Origin: an uncultured Sphingomonas sp.
GTDB taxonomy: Bacteria > Pseudomonadota > Alphaproteobacteria > Sphingomonadales > Sphingomonadaceae
NCBI GenBank assembly: GCA_946482655.1
Contig: CAMLSA010000009.1
Span: 1-51,582, forward strand
Length of the DNA stretch: 51,582 bases
Reading direction: 5' to 3'
Shown: positions 8,447-19,416 of the stretch, piece by piece
Position numbering within the stretch: the stretch's first letter is position 1
Layout of the letters: each line of letters begins with the position of its first letter
Notes under the pieces: generated by a model
Seen by the model: only the letters and a program-made list of their open reading frames with translations
Told to the model about the DNA's origin: nothing
Databases searched by the model: none
Translations under genes and position numbers: made by a program

Positions 8447-8746
8447 AATCAGGGCTCCCCCGGCAGATGCTTGCGCTCCACCGCGACGGCGCGGACCGTC
8501 GCGCTATTGGCAACGCTGTTCGATCCGCCGGCAGGCCACAGCCCGAACATTCTTCTTCTCCCCGCCCGTTTGCGCCATCTAGCCCCGGCACGGGTCTATC
8601 GTCCACCCCGCCCCATCTGTTCCAAGCGCCGCATTGCCCGGTCGGCAGATGAGGCGTATGGTGGCACATCGCCGCGACTATCCTGTGCAGGCATGCGGCG
8701 ACAGAGAGAGATATGCTTCGCTCCCGCTTGCCGTCGGAGAACGATC
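8447..8746. other. Divergent intergenic region
   Basis: About 300 bases between the minus-strand gene at 8264-8446 and the plus-strand gene at 8747. It must hold promoters for both directions, but no convincing -35/-10 pair, tRNA, hairpin or further small gene could be recognised by eye. Confidence 0.5.
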
Positions 8747-8980
8747 ATGTCCGAATCTCGCTGCAACACCCGGATGCTCGATCAGTTTAGGCACAAGGCG
8801 CTGCTCGCGGGCGCAGGAGCGAGCGACCCGTTGATTCGCCAGCAATATGCCGATCTCGCCGAAAGCTATGCGACCACCGCGGCCGAGCTGCGCGAACATG
8901 GCGCCGCGATCCTGCCGTCGCCCGATATCACCCGGATGCCGTGGCGGTCGGTCCCGCTTTGGGTGACCAACGACCGATAA
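8747..8980 (+). CDS. Small protein of unknown function
   Basis: A 77-residue protein, MSESRCNTRMLDQFRHKALL at the start. A ribosome site (CGGAGA) lies about 7 nt before the ATG; the open frame continues upstream, but without such a site. The middle (IRQQYADLAESYATTAAELREHGA) is a long amphipathic helix, and the C-terminus (SPDITRMPWRSVPLWVTNDR) is not helical. No domain is recognised. It precedes two more very small genes on the same strand. Confidence 0.65.
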   Translation: MSESRCNTRMLDQFRHKALLAGAGASDPLIRQQYADLAESYATTAAELREHGAAILPSPDITRMPWRSVPLWVTNDR

Positions 8981-9001
8981 TCTCTACCAGAGGAACAGGA
9001 C

Positions 9002-9124
9002 ATGGCCAAAGGTCAACGCAAGAGCACCAAGGAAATCCGCAAGCCCAAGAAAGAAGGCCCGCCCAAGACCAACGCCTCCAACCCGTCGCAGAAGAACAAC
9101 ATGGCGGGCGTCTTCAAGAGCTGA
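9002..9124 (+). CDS. Very small basic protein
   Basis: A 40-residue protein, MAKGQRKSTKEIRKPKKEGP at the start and ending NNMAGVFKS. A ribosome site (AGAGGAACAGGAC) precedes the ATG. Lys/Arg make up about a third of the first half, so it is probably disordered and may bind nucleic acid. Short basic proteins of this type are conserved in many alphaproteobacteria; their function is unknown. It lies 21 nt after the previous small gene. Confidence 0.75.
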   Translation: MAKGQRKSTKEIRKPKKEGPPKTNASNPSQKNNMAGVFKS

Positions 9125-9149
9125 CCGGCGCCGGGCCAAGGATGATGCG

Positions 9150-9302
9150 ATGAGTTTCCACAGCCTGTTCGGACAGCATCTCCCCGATCTGAAAGCCAGC
9201 CGCTGGGATGAGGGGCGGTTCGTGACGACCTGCGAGATATGCGGCCGCGCGATGGTCAAGCCCCCCGGCGGCACCTGGATGCTCCAAAGGCAGCGGCGGT
9301 AA
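9150..9302 (+). CDS. Very small CxxC protein
   Basis: A 50-residue protein, MSFHSLFGQHLPDLKASRWD at the start. It has one CEIC pair (Cys28 and Cys31) followed by GRAMVKPPGGTWMLQ and a basic tail. With His4 and His10 it could form a single small zinc site, but only two cysteines are present, so it may instead be half of a zinc ribbon. A GGATG run upstream of the ATG is a weak ribosome site. It lies 25 nt after the 40-residue gene and probably shares its transcript. Confidence 0.55.
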   Translation: MSFHSLFGQHLPDLKASRWDEGRFVTTCEICGRAMVKPPGGTWMLQRQRR

Positions 9303-9323
9303 ATCTTCTCCCTCAGGGAAGAT
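9303..9323. terminator. Hairpin between convergent genes
   Basis: ATCTTC (9303-9308) and GAAGAT (9318-9323) form a 6-bp stem, extended by CC/GG inside. It lies directly after the stop at 9302 and before the convergent gene ending at 9360. No T-run follows on either strand, so termination is only suggested. Confidence 0.3.
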
Positions 9324-9359
9324 GGGGCATTTCGGCCAATCCAGCCACGCCCGTCCGTT

Positions 9360-11135
9360 TCACCCCCGGTACAGCCCGTCCAGCCGCTCGCCATAGACCG
9401 AGCGGATGGCGTGGCGGCGGTTCTTCATGGAGGGGGTCATCTGTTGGTTCTCGATCGAGAAGGGCTCGTCGGCGATGACGATGCGGCGAACCTTCTCGAT
9501 CACCGACAGCTCGGCATTGACCCTGTCGACCGCCGCCATCAGCGTCTTGTGGAGATCGGCATTGCCGCCGAGCTCGGAGAGTTCGGGCGGAAGCCCCCGC
9601 TCGGCCGCCCAGCCCGCGAGCCATTCCCGGTCGGGGACGACGAGCCCGACGATATAGGGCCGCCTGTCCCCAACGACCATCGCCTGGGCGATCTCCGGCT
9701 GGAGAGTCAGCATCCCCTCGACCTTCTGCGGCGCGATATTGTCGCCCTTGTCGTTGACGATCAGATCCTTCTTGCGGTCGGTGATCTTGAGGCGGCCCTT
9801 CTCGTCGAGCAGGCCGATGTCGCCTGAATGGAGCCAGCCGTCCCTGAGCACGCGCTCGGTCTCGGCCTCGTTGCGCCAATAGCCGTGCATCACCAGCTCG
9901 CCGCGGATCAATATTTCGCCGTCGTCGGCGATCCTGACCTCGACCCCCTTCATCGGCGGCCCGACCGTGTCCACCTTGATCCCGGCGCTCGGCCGGTTGC
10001 ACGAGACCACCGGACCCGCCTCCGTCTGGCCGTAGCCCTGAAGCAGGGTGAGCCCGAGCGACGAGAAGAATTGCCCGACCTCTGGATTGAGCGGCGCGCC
10101 GCCCGAGACCAGCGCCTTGCTCCGCCCGCCGAAGCGCCTGGCGACCTTGGGCTTGAGCAGCAGGTCGATCGCGAGCTTGTAGGGATAGTCGGCGAGACGC
10201 AGCCGCTCGCGCCCGCCCAGCTCGATCGCCTTGTCGAGCAGCTTCTTGGCTATGCCGCCCTGCTTCTCGATCGCCTTGATCAGCCGCGCACGAATCAGCT
10301 CGAAGAGGCGGGGGACGACGACCATGATCGTCGGCCGCGTCTCCTCGATGTTGGCGGCGAGCTTCTCGAGCCCTTCGGCGTAATAGATCTGCCCGCCAAG
10401 CGCGATCGGCAGGAACTGTCCGCCGCTATGCTCATAGGCGTGGCTGAGCGGCAGGAAGGACAGGAACACCTCGTCGCCCCAGCCGAAATCGCCGGCGATG
10501 ATGTCGACGCAGCCTTCGACGTTGCACAGGATCGCGCCGTGATGCTGGCACACCCCGCGCGGCGCGCCGCCGGTGCCGCTGGTGTAGATCAGGCAGGCGA
10601 GATCCTCGCGCCGGACATCGGCGGCCAGCGCGGCGGCGGCGGCGACATCGGCATCCGGATCGCCCGCCATCACGGCGAAGGACAGGGTGCGGATACCGCC
10701 CGGCGGCAGCGGCTCCATCGAGATGAGGAATTCGCAGGTCGACGAGCGGACGATCGCGGGCAGCAACACCTGGGCGAGCTTCGCCGTCGACACGATCGCC
10801 GCGCGCGCGCCGCTGTTCTCGAGAATATGCGCATGATCGCGCTCGGTGTTGGTGGTGTAGGTGGGCACCGTCACGCACCCCGCCGCCATGATGGCGAGAT
10901 CGGCGATGCAGAACTCGGGCCGGTTCTCGGAGACCAGCACGACCCGGTCGCCCTCCTTCAGCCCCTCGGCCTGGAGCGCCGCCGCGAGCGAGGCCACCCG
11001 CCGCGCCACCTCGCCCCAGCTCAGCGGGTTCCAGGCACCGTCGCGCTTGGCCCAGAGGAAGGGCGCATCGCCATTCTCCGCGGCGCGCGTGAAGAACATC
11101 GTCACCAGGTTCGGAAACCGCTCCAGCTCGCGCAT
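9360..11135 (-). CDS. Long-chain acyl-CoA synthetase (AMP-dependent)
   Basis: A 591-residue class I adenylate-forming enzyme of the FAA1/FadD15 type that activates fatty acids to acyl-CoA with ATP. Visible motifs are the P-loop-like IYTSGTGGAPRGV (here Thr-Gly-Gly and Arg replace the usual TTG and Lys), FLPLSHAYE (A5 region), LLQGYGQTEAGP (A5), WLHSGDIG (A7), ITDRKKDLIVNDKGDNIAPQ (A8) and, near the C-terminus, MTPSMKNRRH with the catalytic Lys. Length is normal for the family. The ribosome site is GGGGAGAGACG before the ATG. The chain length of the substrate cannot be told from the sequence. Confidence 0.92.
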   Translation of the reverse strand: MRELERFPNLVTMFFTRAAENGDAPFLWAKRDGAWNPLSWGEVARRVASLAAALQAEGLKEGDRVVLVSENRPEFCIADLAIMAAGCVTVPTYTTNTERDHAHILENSGARAAIVSTAKLAQVLLPAIVRSSTCEFLISMEPLPPGGIRTLSFAVMAGDPDADVAAAAALAADVRREDLACLIYTSGTGGAPRGVCQHHGAILCNVEGCVDIIAGDFGWGDEVFLSFLPLSHAYEHSGGQFLPIALGGQIYYAEGLEKLAANIEETRPTIMVVVPRLFELIRARLIKAIEKQGGIAKKLLDKAIELGGRERLRLADYPYKLAIDLLLKPKVARRFGGRSKALVSGGAPLNPEVGQFFSSLGLTLLQGYGQTEAGPVVSCNRPSAGIKVDTVGPPMKGVEVRIADDGEILIRGELVMHGYWRNEAETERVLRDGWLHSGDIGLLDEKGRLKITDRKKDLIVNDKGDNIAPQKVEGMLTLQPEIAQAMVVGDRRPYIVGLVVPDREWLAGWAAERGLPPELSELGGNADLHKTLMAAVDRVNAELSVIEKVRRIVIADEPFSIENQQMTPSMKNRRHAIRSVYGERLDGLYRG

Positions 11136-11182
11136 CGTCTCTCCCCGTTATCCATCCAACTGGTCTACGCCGCGACGTGCTT

Positions 11183-11224
11183 CGGGCAAATCGCGATCTG
11201 CCCGTTTCTACCCTCCTGCGAGGG
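11183..11224. repeat. Two adjacent extragenic hairpins
   Basis: CGGGCA (11183-11188) pairs with TGCCCG (11199-11204), and CCCTC (11211-11215) pairs with GAGGG (11220-11224). They lie in the 106-bp gap between the stop of the gamma-glutamyltransferase gene and the start of the acyl-CoA synthetase gene, both on the minus strand, so one or both could end transcription of the former. The CCCTC/GAGGG hairpin resembles others in the window. Confidence 0.45.
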
Positions 11225-11241
11225 AGAGTGATATTGCTGGT

Positions 11242-12942
11242 CTATTGCGAAAGCGCGACGCCCGGGGTGCGGGGGTCGGCGGCACCGATCCAGCCCTTGG
11301 GGGTGCGTTCGATCACCATCAGCTTGGAGGGGATGTCCCCCGCCGTCACCGTCTCGCCGAGCCGCGCCAGATCGGGAATCAGCGCCTCCAATAGGCCGTT
11401 GCGCTCGACCACCAGCGCGGCGCCGTTGAAGTAGAGATTGGGCAGCCGGATCGCCTCGGCCGCGGGCAGCTTCCAGTCGATCATCGCGACGATCGTCTTG
11501 AGGCTGTGCATGATGATCGTCTTGCCGCCTCCCGAGCCGACGGCCATCCACGGCTCGCCATCGGGTGCGTAGACGATCGTCGGCGACATCGACGAGAGCG
11601 GCCGCTTGCCGGGTTCGAGTCGATTGGGCACGGGCCGCCCCTCGACGACGGGCACCAGGTTGAAATCGGTCAGCTCATTGTTGAGGAACATGCCGCCGGC
11701 GACGAGCTGGCTGCCCATCGGCCCCTCGATCGTCGTCGTCATGCTGACGATGTCACCCGCGTCGTCGATCACGACGAGGTGGCTGGTGCCTTGTTCGCGC
11801 GGCGGATCGCCGAGCGCCAGCTTGGGCGCGCCCGGCGGCGTGCCCGGCTTGTAGCTGCCGAGCGTCCGGTCGGGCGAGATCAGCTTCGAACGCTCGGCGA
11901 GATAGGCGGGATCGAGCAGTCCCGCGACCGGCACCTGCACGAAATCGGTGTCGGCGAGCCAGGCGTCGCGATCGGCGTAGGCGAGCCGCATCGCCTCGCC
12001 GATCAGGTGCCAGGCGACCGCGGAATCCTTGCCCAGCGCAGCCAGATCGAAGCGCTCGAGCATGCCGAGAATCATCAGATCGGTGATTGCGCCCGACGAG
12101 GGCGGACCCATCCCGCAGACCTTATGGGCGCGATAGAGACCGCAGATCGGCGCGCGCTCCTTCGCCCGATAGCCGGCGAGGTCGGCCGCGCTCATTTCCG
12201 TCGGATTGAGGCTCGATCGGGCGATCACGGCGCTGATCTGTTTCGCGATGGCGCCCTTGTAGAAGGCGTCCGGTCCCTTCGCGGCGATCGTGCGCAAGGT
12301 CGCCGCCAGCGCCGGGTTGCGGATATGATCGCCCGACACCGCCGGCATGCCGTTCTTCCAGTAGATCGCCCGCGCCTCCGGGAAATCCTTCCAGATCGCC
12401 TGAAACTGCTTGAGCCGGGTGGCGAGGGTGGGCTGGACCGCATAGGGGCCGGGCGGGTTGTCGGGCGGCAGGACGAAGCCCTCCTCCGCGAGGCGGATCG
12501 CCGGGGCGAACAGCTTGGCCCATTTGAGTTTGCCCCAGCGCTTGTGGCTTTCCGCCATCATCGCGATCGCGCCCGGCACGCCGACCGAATAGCCGCCGGG
12601 GGTGCGCTTCTGATAGGGTAATGGCTTGCCGTCGGGGCCCATGAACAGATCGGGCCGGGCCGAGGCCGGCGCGGTCTCACGGCCGTCGATCGTCACGAGC
12701 CTGCCGGTTCTCGCCTCATGATGGACGACGAAGCCGCCGCCGCCGATCCCCGTCGCCATCGGCTCGGTGACGGTGAGCGCGAGCAGCACCGCCATGGCGG
12801 CGTCGGCGGCGCTGCCCCCCTGCCGCAGGATCTCCCGCCCCGCCGCCGCCGCGCGCGGCTCGGTCGCGACGACGATCCCCCCCGCCTGGGCGGCAATGGG
12901 GGTGAGGAGAAGGGCAAGGATAAGGATGACGCGGTGCAACAT
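11242..12942 (-). CDS. ggt: Gamma-glutamyltransferase
   Basis: A 566-residue exported N-terminal nucleophile hydrolase that cleaves the gamma-glutamyl bond of glutathione and related compounds in the periplasm. A signal peptide is clear (MLHRVILILALLLTPIAAQA). The large-subunit region has the family hallmarks GGSAADAAMAVLLAL, GIGGGGFVVHH and IDGRETAP. The autoprocessing site is Thr386 in EQGTSHLVVID, followed by small-subunit motifs IEGPMGSQLVAGGM, LNNELTDF, RPLSSMSPTIV and GSGGGKTII. Length fits the family. It lies 37 nt after pyrD on the same strand and may share its transcript. The ribosome site before the ATG is weak. Confidence 0.95.
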   Translation of the reverse strand: MLHRVILILALLLTPIAAQAGGIVVATEPRAAAAGREILRQGGSAADAAMAVLLALTVTEPMATGIGGGGFVVHHEARTGRLVTIDGRETAPASARPDLFMGPDGKPLPYQKRTPGGYSVGVPGAIAMMAESHKRWGKLKWAKLFAPAIRLAEEGFVLPPDNPPGPYAVQPTLATRLKQFQAIWKDFPEARAIYWKNGMPAVSGDHIRNPALAATLRTIAAKGPDAFYKGAIAKQISAVIARSSLNPTEMSAADLAGYRAKERAPICGLYRAHKVCGMGPPSSGAITDLMILGMLERFDLAALGKDSAVAWHLIGEAMRLAYADRDAWLADTDFVQVPVAGLLDPAYLAERSKLISPDRTLGSYKPGTPPGAPKLALGDPPREQGTSHLVVIDDAGDIVSMTTTIEGPMGSQLVAGGMFLNNELTDFNLVPVVEGRPVPNRLEPGKRPLSSMSPTIVYAPDGEPWMAVGSGGGKTIIMHSLKTIVAMIDWKLPAAEAIRLPNLYFNGAALVVERNGLLEALIPDLARLGETVTAGDIPSKLMVIERTPKGWIGAADPRTPGVALSQ

Positions 12943-12979
12943 GAGAGCAGCCTATTGGATTGGAAGCGAGCTTCAACCC

Positions 12980-14020
12980 TCAAACGTCATCCGCCCCGAC
13001 CGCGTCCCCTATCGTGGCGAAACCGTCGCGGTCGAGCAGGCTGACCAGCCCGCGGTTGATCCGCTTCGCCAGCCCCGGTCCCTCATAGACGAGCGCGGTG
13101 TAGAGCTGGACCAGGCTCGCGCCCGCGCGGATGCGGGCATAGGCGTCCTCGGCGCTGGCGATTCCGCCCGCGGCGATCAGCGGCATCGCACCTCCGGTCG
13201 CCTTACGGAAGTCGGCGAGCCGCTGCTGCGCGAGACCCTTCAGCGGCGCACCCGACAGACCGCCGCTTTCGCCTGCATGGGGCGATTTGAGCGGCGGCCG
13301 GCTGATCGTGGTGTTCGATACGATCAGCCCGTCGAGCCGGTGCGCGGCGGCGATATCCGCGATATCGTCCACATCGCCGGGTTCGAGGTCGGGCGCGACC
13401 TTGAGGAAGACCGGCGGTCCGCTCGTCCCCCGCGCCGCCGTCACCGCCGCGAGCAGCGCATCGAGCGCACCGCGATCCTGCAGCGCCCGCAGGCCCGGCG
13501 TGTTGGGCGAGGAGATGTTGACCGTCAGATAGCGCGCCACCCCCGCCATCACCTGGACGCCGCGCGCATAATCGGCGATCCGGTCGGCGGCGTCCTTGTT
13601 GGCGCCGATATTGACGCCGACGATGCCGGGTCTGGCGTTGCGGCGGAGCAGCCGTTCGAGCGCCGCCGCCTGACCGCCATTGTTGAACCCCATCCGGTTG
13701 ATCACCGCCCGGTCCTCGACCAGCCGGAACAGGTGCGGCCGCGGATTGCCCTCCTGCGGAAAGGGGGTCAGTGTCCCCACTTCGGCGAAACCGAAACCCA
13801 GGCCGAGGACCGCGTCGGGTACATGCGCGTCCTTGTCGAACCCCGCGGCGAGACCCACCGGGCTGGGAAAGCGCAACCCCGCGACATCGCACGCCAGGCG
13901 GGGATCCGTAGCGGGCGCTACAAGCGCGGGCTTGAGCCGGAGGGCCCGGATCGTGGCGCGGTGGGCGCGCTCGGCGTCGAGCGTGAACAGCAAGGGACGG
14001 AGGACGGTGTAGAGCGACAT
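12980..14020 (-). CDS. pyrD: Dihydroorotate dehydrogenase (quinone), class 2
   Basis: A 346-residue FMN enzyme that oxidises dihydroorotate to orotate in pyrimidine synthesis and passes electrons to membrane quinone. The class 2 N-terminal helices (MSLYTVLRPLLFTLDAERAH) are present, then FPSPVGLAAGFDKDA, EVGTLTPFPQEGNPRPHLFR and RMGFNNGG. The catalytic serine lies in NISSPNTPGLRALQ, followed by FLKVAPDLEPGD, IVSNTTISRP, GGIASAEDAYARI and GASLVQLYTALVYEGPGL. Length is typical. No strong ribosome site is seen. Confidence 0.96.
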   Translation of the reverse strand: MSLYTVLRPLLFTLDAERAHRATIRALRLKPALVAPATDPRLACDVAGLRFPSPVGLAAGFDKDAHVPDAVLGLGFGFAEVGTLTPFPQEGNPRPHLFRLVEDRAVINRMGFNNGGQAAALERLLRRNARPGIVGVNIGANKDAADRIADYARGVQVMAGVARYLTVNISSPNTPGLRALQDRGALDALLAAVTAARGTSGPPVFLKVAPDLEPGDVDDIADIAAAHRLDGLIVSNTTISRPPLKSPHAGESGGLSGAPLKGLAQQRLADFRKATGGAMPLIAAGGIASAEDAYARIRAGASLVQLYTALVYEGPGLAKRINRGLVSLLDRDGFATIGDAVGADDV

Positions 14021-14282
14021 GGGTCGCGCCTAGAGGAATTTCGGCGAGGCGCCAATTCCTGCCGCCGCCGGGCGGACGATGGGGAGGAGGCGGATGATTT
14101 TCGCGGTGGACCGGGATGAAAGCTTCACTGCCAGCCGTTCAGCCAATAGCGCGTTCATTCCCCCCGAACGGCAATGCGCGCGCCATCGGGCTTTGAGCTC
14201 GAGGGTGCCTCGGCCGCGCTGATTAGCCCCTGATGCGGCCGGGGCATCGCACCGCCCATCCGATCGGTGCCGTTTTCCGCCC
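14021..14282. other. Intergenic region between divergent pyrD and the suf operon
   Basis: Together with the promoter region that follows, this forms a 333-bp gap. A GGAATT...AATTCC inverted repeat with a GC-rich centre lies near the pyrD start (about 14036-14060). No gene, tRNA or clear promoter for pyrD could be recognised. Confidence 0.4.
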
Positions 14283-14339
14283 TTGACGCCTGCCCCGCGC
14301 GGCCCCATTTGCCCAATCGGATCGAATCAGTCTGATTGG
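14283..14339 (+). promoter_or_regulatory. Candidate suf operon promoter and Rrf2 operator
   Basis: TTGACG (14283-14288) is a good -35 element; a weak -10 would lie near 14306-14311. Just downstream is an imperfect 27-bp palindrome with arms CCAATC (14313-14318) and GATTGG (14334-14339) and partly matching inner positions. It lies directly before the ribosome site of the Rrf2 regulator gene, which is how autoregulated iscR/sufR-type operons are arranged. Binding by the product of 14354-14776 is inferred. Confidence 0.55.
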
Positions 14340-14353
14340 AGGCCGAAGCCGCC

Positions 14354-14772
14354 ATGCGCCTGTCCAGCCTAGCCGATTATGCGGTCGTGATGCTGTCCGC
14401 CGCCGCGCGCCACGCGCCGGGCGAGCGGCTGACCGCGGCTTTGCTCGCCGACGAGACCGGCGTGCCGCTTCCCACCGCGCAGAAGCTGATGGGCCGGCTC
14501 GCCCAGGCCGGGCTGCTCGCCTCGGCCCGCGGCACGGGCGGGGGTGTCCGCCTCGCCCGCGATCCCGCCGATATCAGCCTTGCCGACATCGTCGAGGCGG
14601 TGGAGGGACCGATCGCGATGACCGCGTGCGTCGACGACCATCGCCACGATTGCGGGCTCGAAGGCGCCTGCCGGGTCAAGCCGCATTGGGGCGTGGTCAA
14701 CAACACGATCCGCGGCGCGTTGGACGGCGTCAGCCTTGCCATGCTCTCGGGGGCCGCTACGGGAGTGCCGGC

Positions 14773-14776
<4 letters not shown>
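14354..14776 (+). CDS. Rrf2 family transcriptional regulator (SufR/IscR-like)
   Basis: A 140-residue regulator with an N-terminal winged helix-turn-helix ([20 protein letters not shown], then [20 protein letters not shown] and [12 protein letters not shown]). It has three cysteines, Cys92, Cys100 and Cys106 (spacing x7 then x5), in the region where IscR holds its [2Fe-2S] cluster, so it probably senses Fe-S or iron status. The ATG at 14354 has GGAGG 11 nt upstream; a TTG six codons earlier overlaps that site and is less likely. Its stop overlaps the sufB start (ATGA), so it is the first gene of the suf operon and is expected to repress it when holding a cluster. Confidence 0.92.
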
Positions 14777-16269
<1,493 letters not shown>

Positions 16270-16310
16270 TCCTCACACCGGGAGAAGACGCGAAGCGCCT
16301 CAACATCCCT

Positions 16311-16368
16311 CCCCTTCGGGGTAGGGCGGCGGCGAGGCCCCACCCCAATTCCTTCCCTGAAGGGAAGG
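16311..16368. repeat. REP-like pair of hairpins between sufB and sufC
   Basis: CCCCTTCGGGG (16311-16321) and CCTTCCC-TGAA-GGGAAGG (16351-16368) are two perfect short hairpins in the 125-bp sufB-sufC gap, the only sizeable gap between the suf genes. The C-rich then G-rich pattern is like the hairpins at 11211, 19921 and 44592. It may reduce or stabilise the transcript downstream of sufB. Confidence 0.5.
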
Positions 16369-16394
16369 GGCTTGAAATGAATTGCTAGGACGAC

Positions 16395-17134
<740 letters not shown>

Positions 17135-17138
<4 letters not shown>

Positions 17139-18217
17139 CCCTCTCGCTCCCCTCCGTGCGCGAGGAAGCGTGGCGCTGGTCCGATCTCTCGGCGCTGCCC
17201 GAACTCGCCGAGGCGCCCGCCACGCATCGCGCTTCGGACATCGACCGGTACTGGATCGGCAAAGGCCCGCGGCTGCTGTTCGTCGACGGCAAGCTCGACG
17301 AGGGCCGGAGCCATGGCGGGCGAATCCGCATCGGCCCGACCGACGCCATTTCGGATCATCCGCTGGGCAAGCTCGCCACCGGCCCCGGCTGGACGCTCGC
17401 GCTGCCACGCGACGGCTCGACCCCGCCCGGGGCAATCGAGATCGTCCATGTCGCGACCGGCGGGGCCAGCCATCTCCCCGCGAGGATCATCATGGCCGAG
17501 GACAGTCAGGCCAGCATCGTCGAGACCTATGTCGGCGACGGCTGGGCCAATCGGCTGACCATCATCGAAATGGGCCGCACCGCGCGACTGATGCGTGCTA
17601 TCCGCGTTTCGCAAGGCTCCGGGTTTACCTCCCTGCGCGACGAGGCGCATCTCGGCCCCGGCGCGAGCCTCGTCACCACCCTGCTCGGCGCCGGCCAGGG
17701 CAGCAGCCGGATCGACGCCTCGATCATCCTCGACGGGCGCGGCGCCTTCGCCGAGCATGGCGGAGCGCTGCTCGCCCGCGACAGCCAGCGCCACGACGCC
17801 GCGATCGTCGTCCGCCATGCTCGCGAACAGGGCACCAGCCGCCAACTCTGGCGCGCGGTCGCCGACGACAAGGCGATCGCCAGCATGGCCGCGCGGGTCG
17901 AGGTCGCCCGCAATGCGCAGAAGACCGACGGCGAACAGTCACTGCGCGGGCTGATGCTCAAGCGCTCCGCGACGGTGAACCTCAAGCCCGAACTCGAGAT
18001 CTTCGCCGACGACGTGAAGTGCGCACATGGCGCCACGGTCGGCGAGCTCGATGAACAGGCGATGTTCTACATGACCTCGCGCGGGATCACCCCCGATCGG
18101 GCGAAGGCGCTGCTCACCCAGGCCTTCATCGCCGACGCGATGTCGCGCATCGGCGAGGACGATATTCGCGAGGCTTTCCAGGCCGAGGCTGAACGCTGGT
18201 TGGGGGGCGGCGCATGA
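17135..18217 (+). CDS. sufD: Fe-S cluster assembly protein SufD
   Basis: A 360-residue SufB paralogue and partner in the SufBCD complex. The GTG start overlaps the sufC stop (GTGA). The N-terminal half is divergent, as usual; the C-terminal core shows LVTTLLGAGQGSSRIDASI, LLARDSQRHDAAIVVRHARE, GLMLKRSATVNLKPELEIFADDV split into normal order, CAHGATVGELDEQAMFYM and SRGITPDRAKALLTQAF. The conserved late His (KCAHGATVG), needed for cluster formation, is present. Its stop overlaps sufS. Confidence 0.96.
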
Positions 18218-19416
18218 ACGCTCCCGCGACTTTCGGGACCAGGGACTTCCCCGCCATCCCCGAGGGCTGGCATTATCTCGACACCGCCGCGACCGCGCAG
18301 AAACCGCGTTTCGTGATCGACGCGATCGAGCGCGCCTATGCGCGGGACTATGCGACCGTGCATCGCGGTGTCTATCGCCGCTCGGCCGACATGACGATCA
18401 CCTATGAGGCGGCACGCCAGCGGGTCGCACGGTTCATCAACGCGCATTCGTCCGACGAGGTGGTGTTCGTGCGCGGCGCGACCGAGGCGATCAACCTCGT
18501 CGCGCAAAGCTGGGGCGTCGCCAATCTCAACCCCGGCGACCGCATCCTCCTCTCGAAGCTCGAGCATCACTCGAACATCGTGCCCTGGCAGCTCATTCAG
18601 GAGCGCACCGGAGCCGCGATCGACGTCTGCCCGCTGACCAAGGACGGCAAGATCGATCTCGACGCGGCCGAGGCGATGCTCACCCAGCGGCACAAGCTGG
18701 TCGCCTTCGCGCATGTCTCGAACGTGCTCGGCTCGGTGCTCGACGCGAAGCGCGCGACCGGGCTGGCGCATGCGGTCGGCGCGAAGATCCTGCTCGACGG
18801 GTGCCAGGCGGTGCCGCGGCTCGCCGTCGACGTGCAGGAGATCGGCTGCGATTTCTACGCATTTTCGGGCCATAAGCTCTACGGGCCCACCGGCATTGGC
18901 GTGCTCTGGACGCGGGGCGCCATCCTCAACACCATGCCCCCGTGGCAGGGCGGTGGATCGATGATCGACCGGGTGACCTTCGAGAAGACGACATGGGCGC
19001 CCGCGCCGCAGCGCTTCGAGGCGGGGACGCCGAACATCGTCGGCGCGCTCGGCCTCCATGCCGCGATCGACTATGTCGAGAGCATCGGTCTGCCGTTGAT
19101 TCACGCGCATGAAGTGAAGCTGGTCGCCCACGCGCGGGATGCTCTGTCGGCGATCAACAGCGTGCGGCTGTTCGGCCCCGCCGATGCGGCCGGGATCGTC
19201 AGCTTCGCGATCGAGGGGGTGCATCCCCACGACATCGGCACCATATTGGACGAGGAAGGGGTGGCGATCAGGGCGGGGCATCATTGCGCCCAGCCACTGA
19301 TGGAGCATCTCGATATCCCCGCCACCGCGCGCGCGAGCTTCGGCATCTACAATGACGAAGCCGATGTCGCGGCGCTGGCGCGGGGAATCGAACGGGTAAC
19401 GCGGATTTTCGGGTGA
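18214..19416 (+). CDS. sufS: Cysteine desulfurase SufS
   Basis: A 400-residue PLP enzyme of the group II cysteine desulfurase type; it takes sulfur from cysteine as a persulfide for cluster building. Visible features are YLDTAATAQKPRFVIDAI at the N-terminus, VFVRGATEAINLVAQSWG, the PLP lysine Lys221 in SGHKLYGPTGIGVLW, and the nucleophile Cys358 in RAGHHCAQPLM. No sufE gene is in the operon. The start overlaps sufD (ATGA). Confidence 0.97.
   Translation: MNAPATFGTRDFPAIPEGWHYLDTAATAQKPRFVIDAIERAYARDYATVHRGVYRRSADMTITYEAARQRVARFINAHSSDEVVFVRGATEAINLVAQSWGVANLNPGDRILLSKLEHHSNIVPWQLIQERTGAAIDVCPLTKDGKIDLDAAEAMLTQRHKLVAFAHVSNVLGSVLDAKRATGLAHAVGAKILLDGCQAVPRLAVDVQEIGCDFYAFSGHKLYGPTGIGVLWTRGAILNTMPPWQGGGSMIDRVTFEKTTWAPAPQRFEAGTPNIVGALGLHAAIDYVESIGLPLIHAHEVKLVAHARDALSAINSVRLFGPADAAGIVSFAIEGVHPHDIGTILDEEGVAIRAGHHCAQPLMEHLDIPATARASFGIYNDEADVAALARGIERVTRIFG

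Noticed and set aside
9828..11231. 467-codon plus-strand open frame
   Set aside because: Antisense of the acyl-CoA synthetase gene; Arg/Ala/Asp-rich with no recognisable domain.
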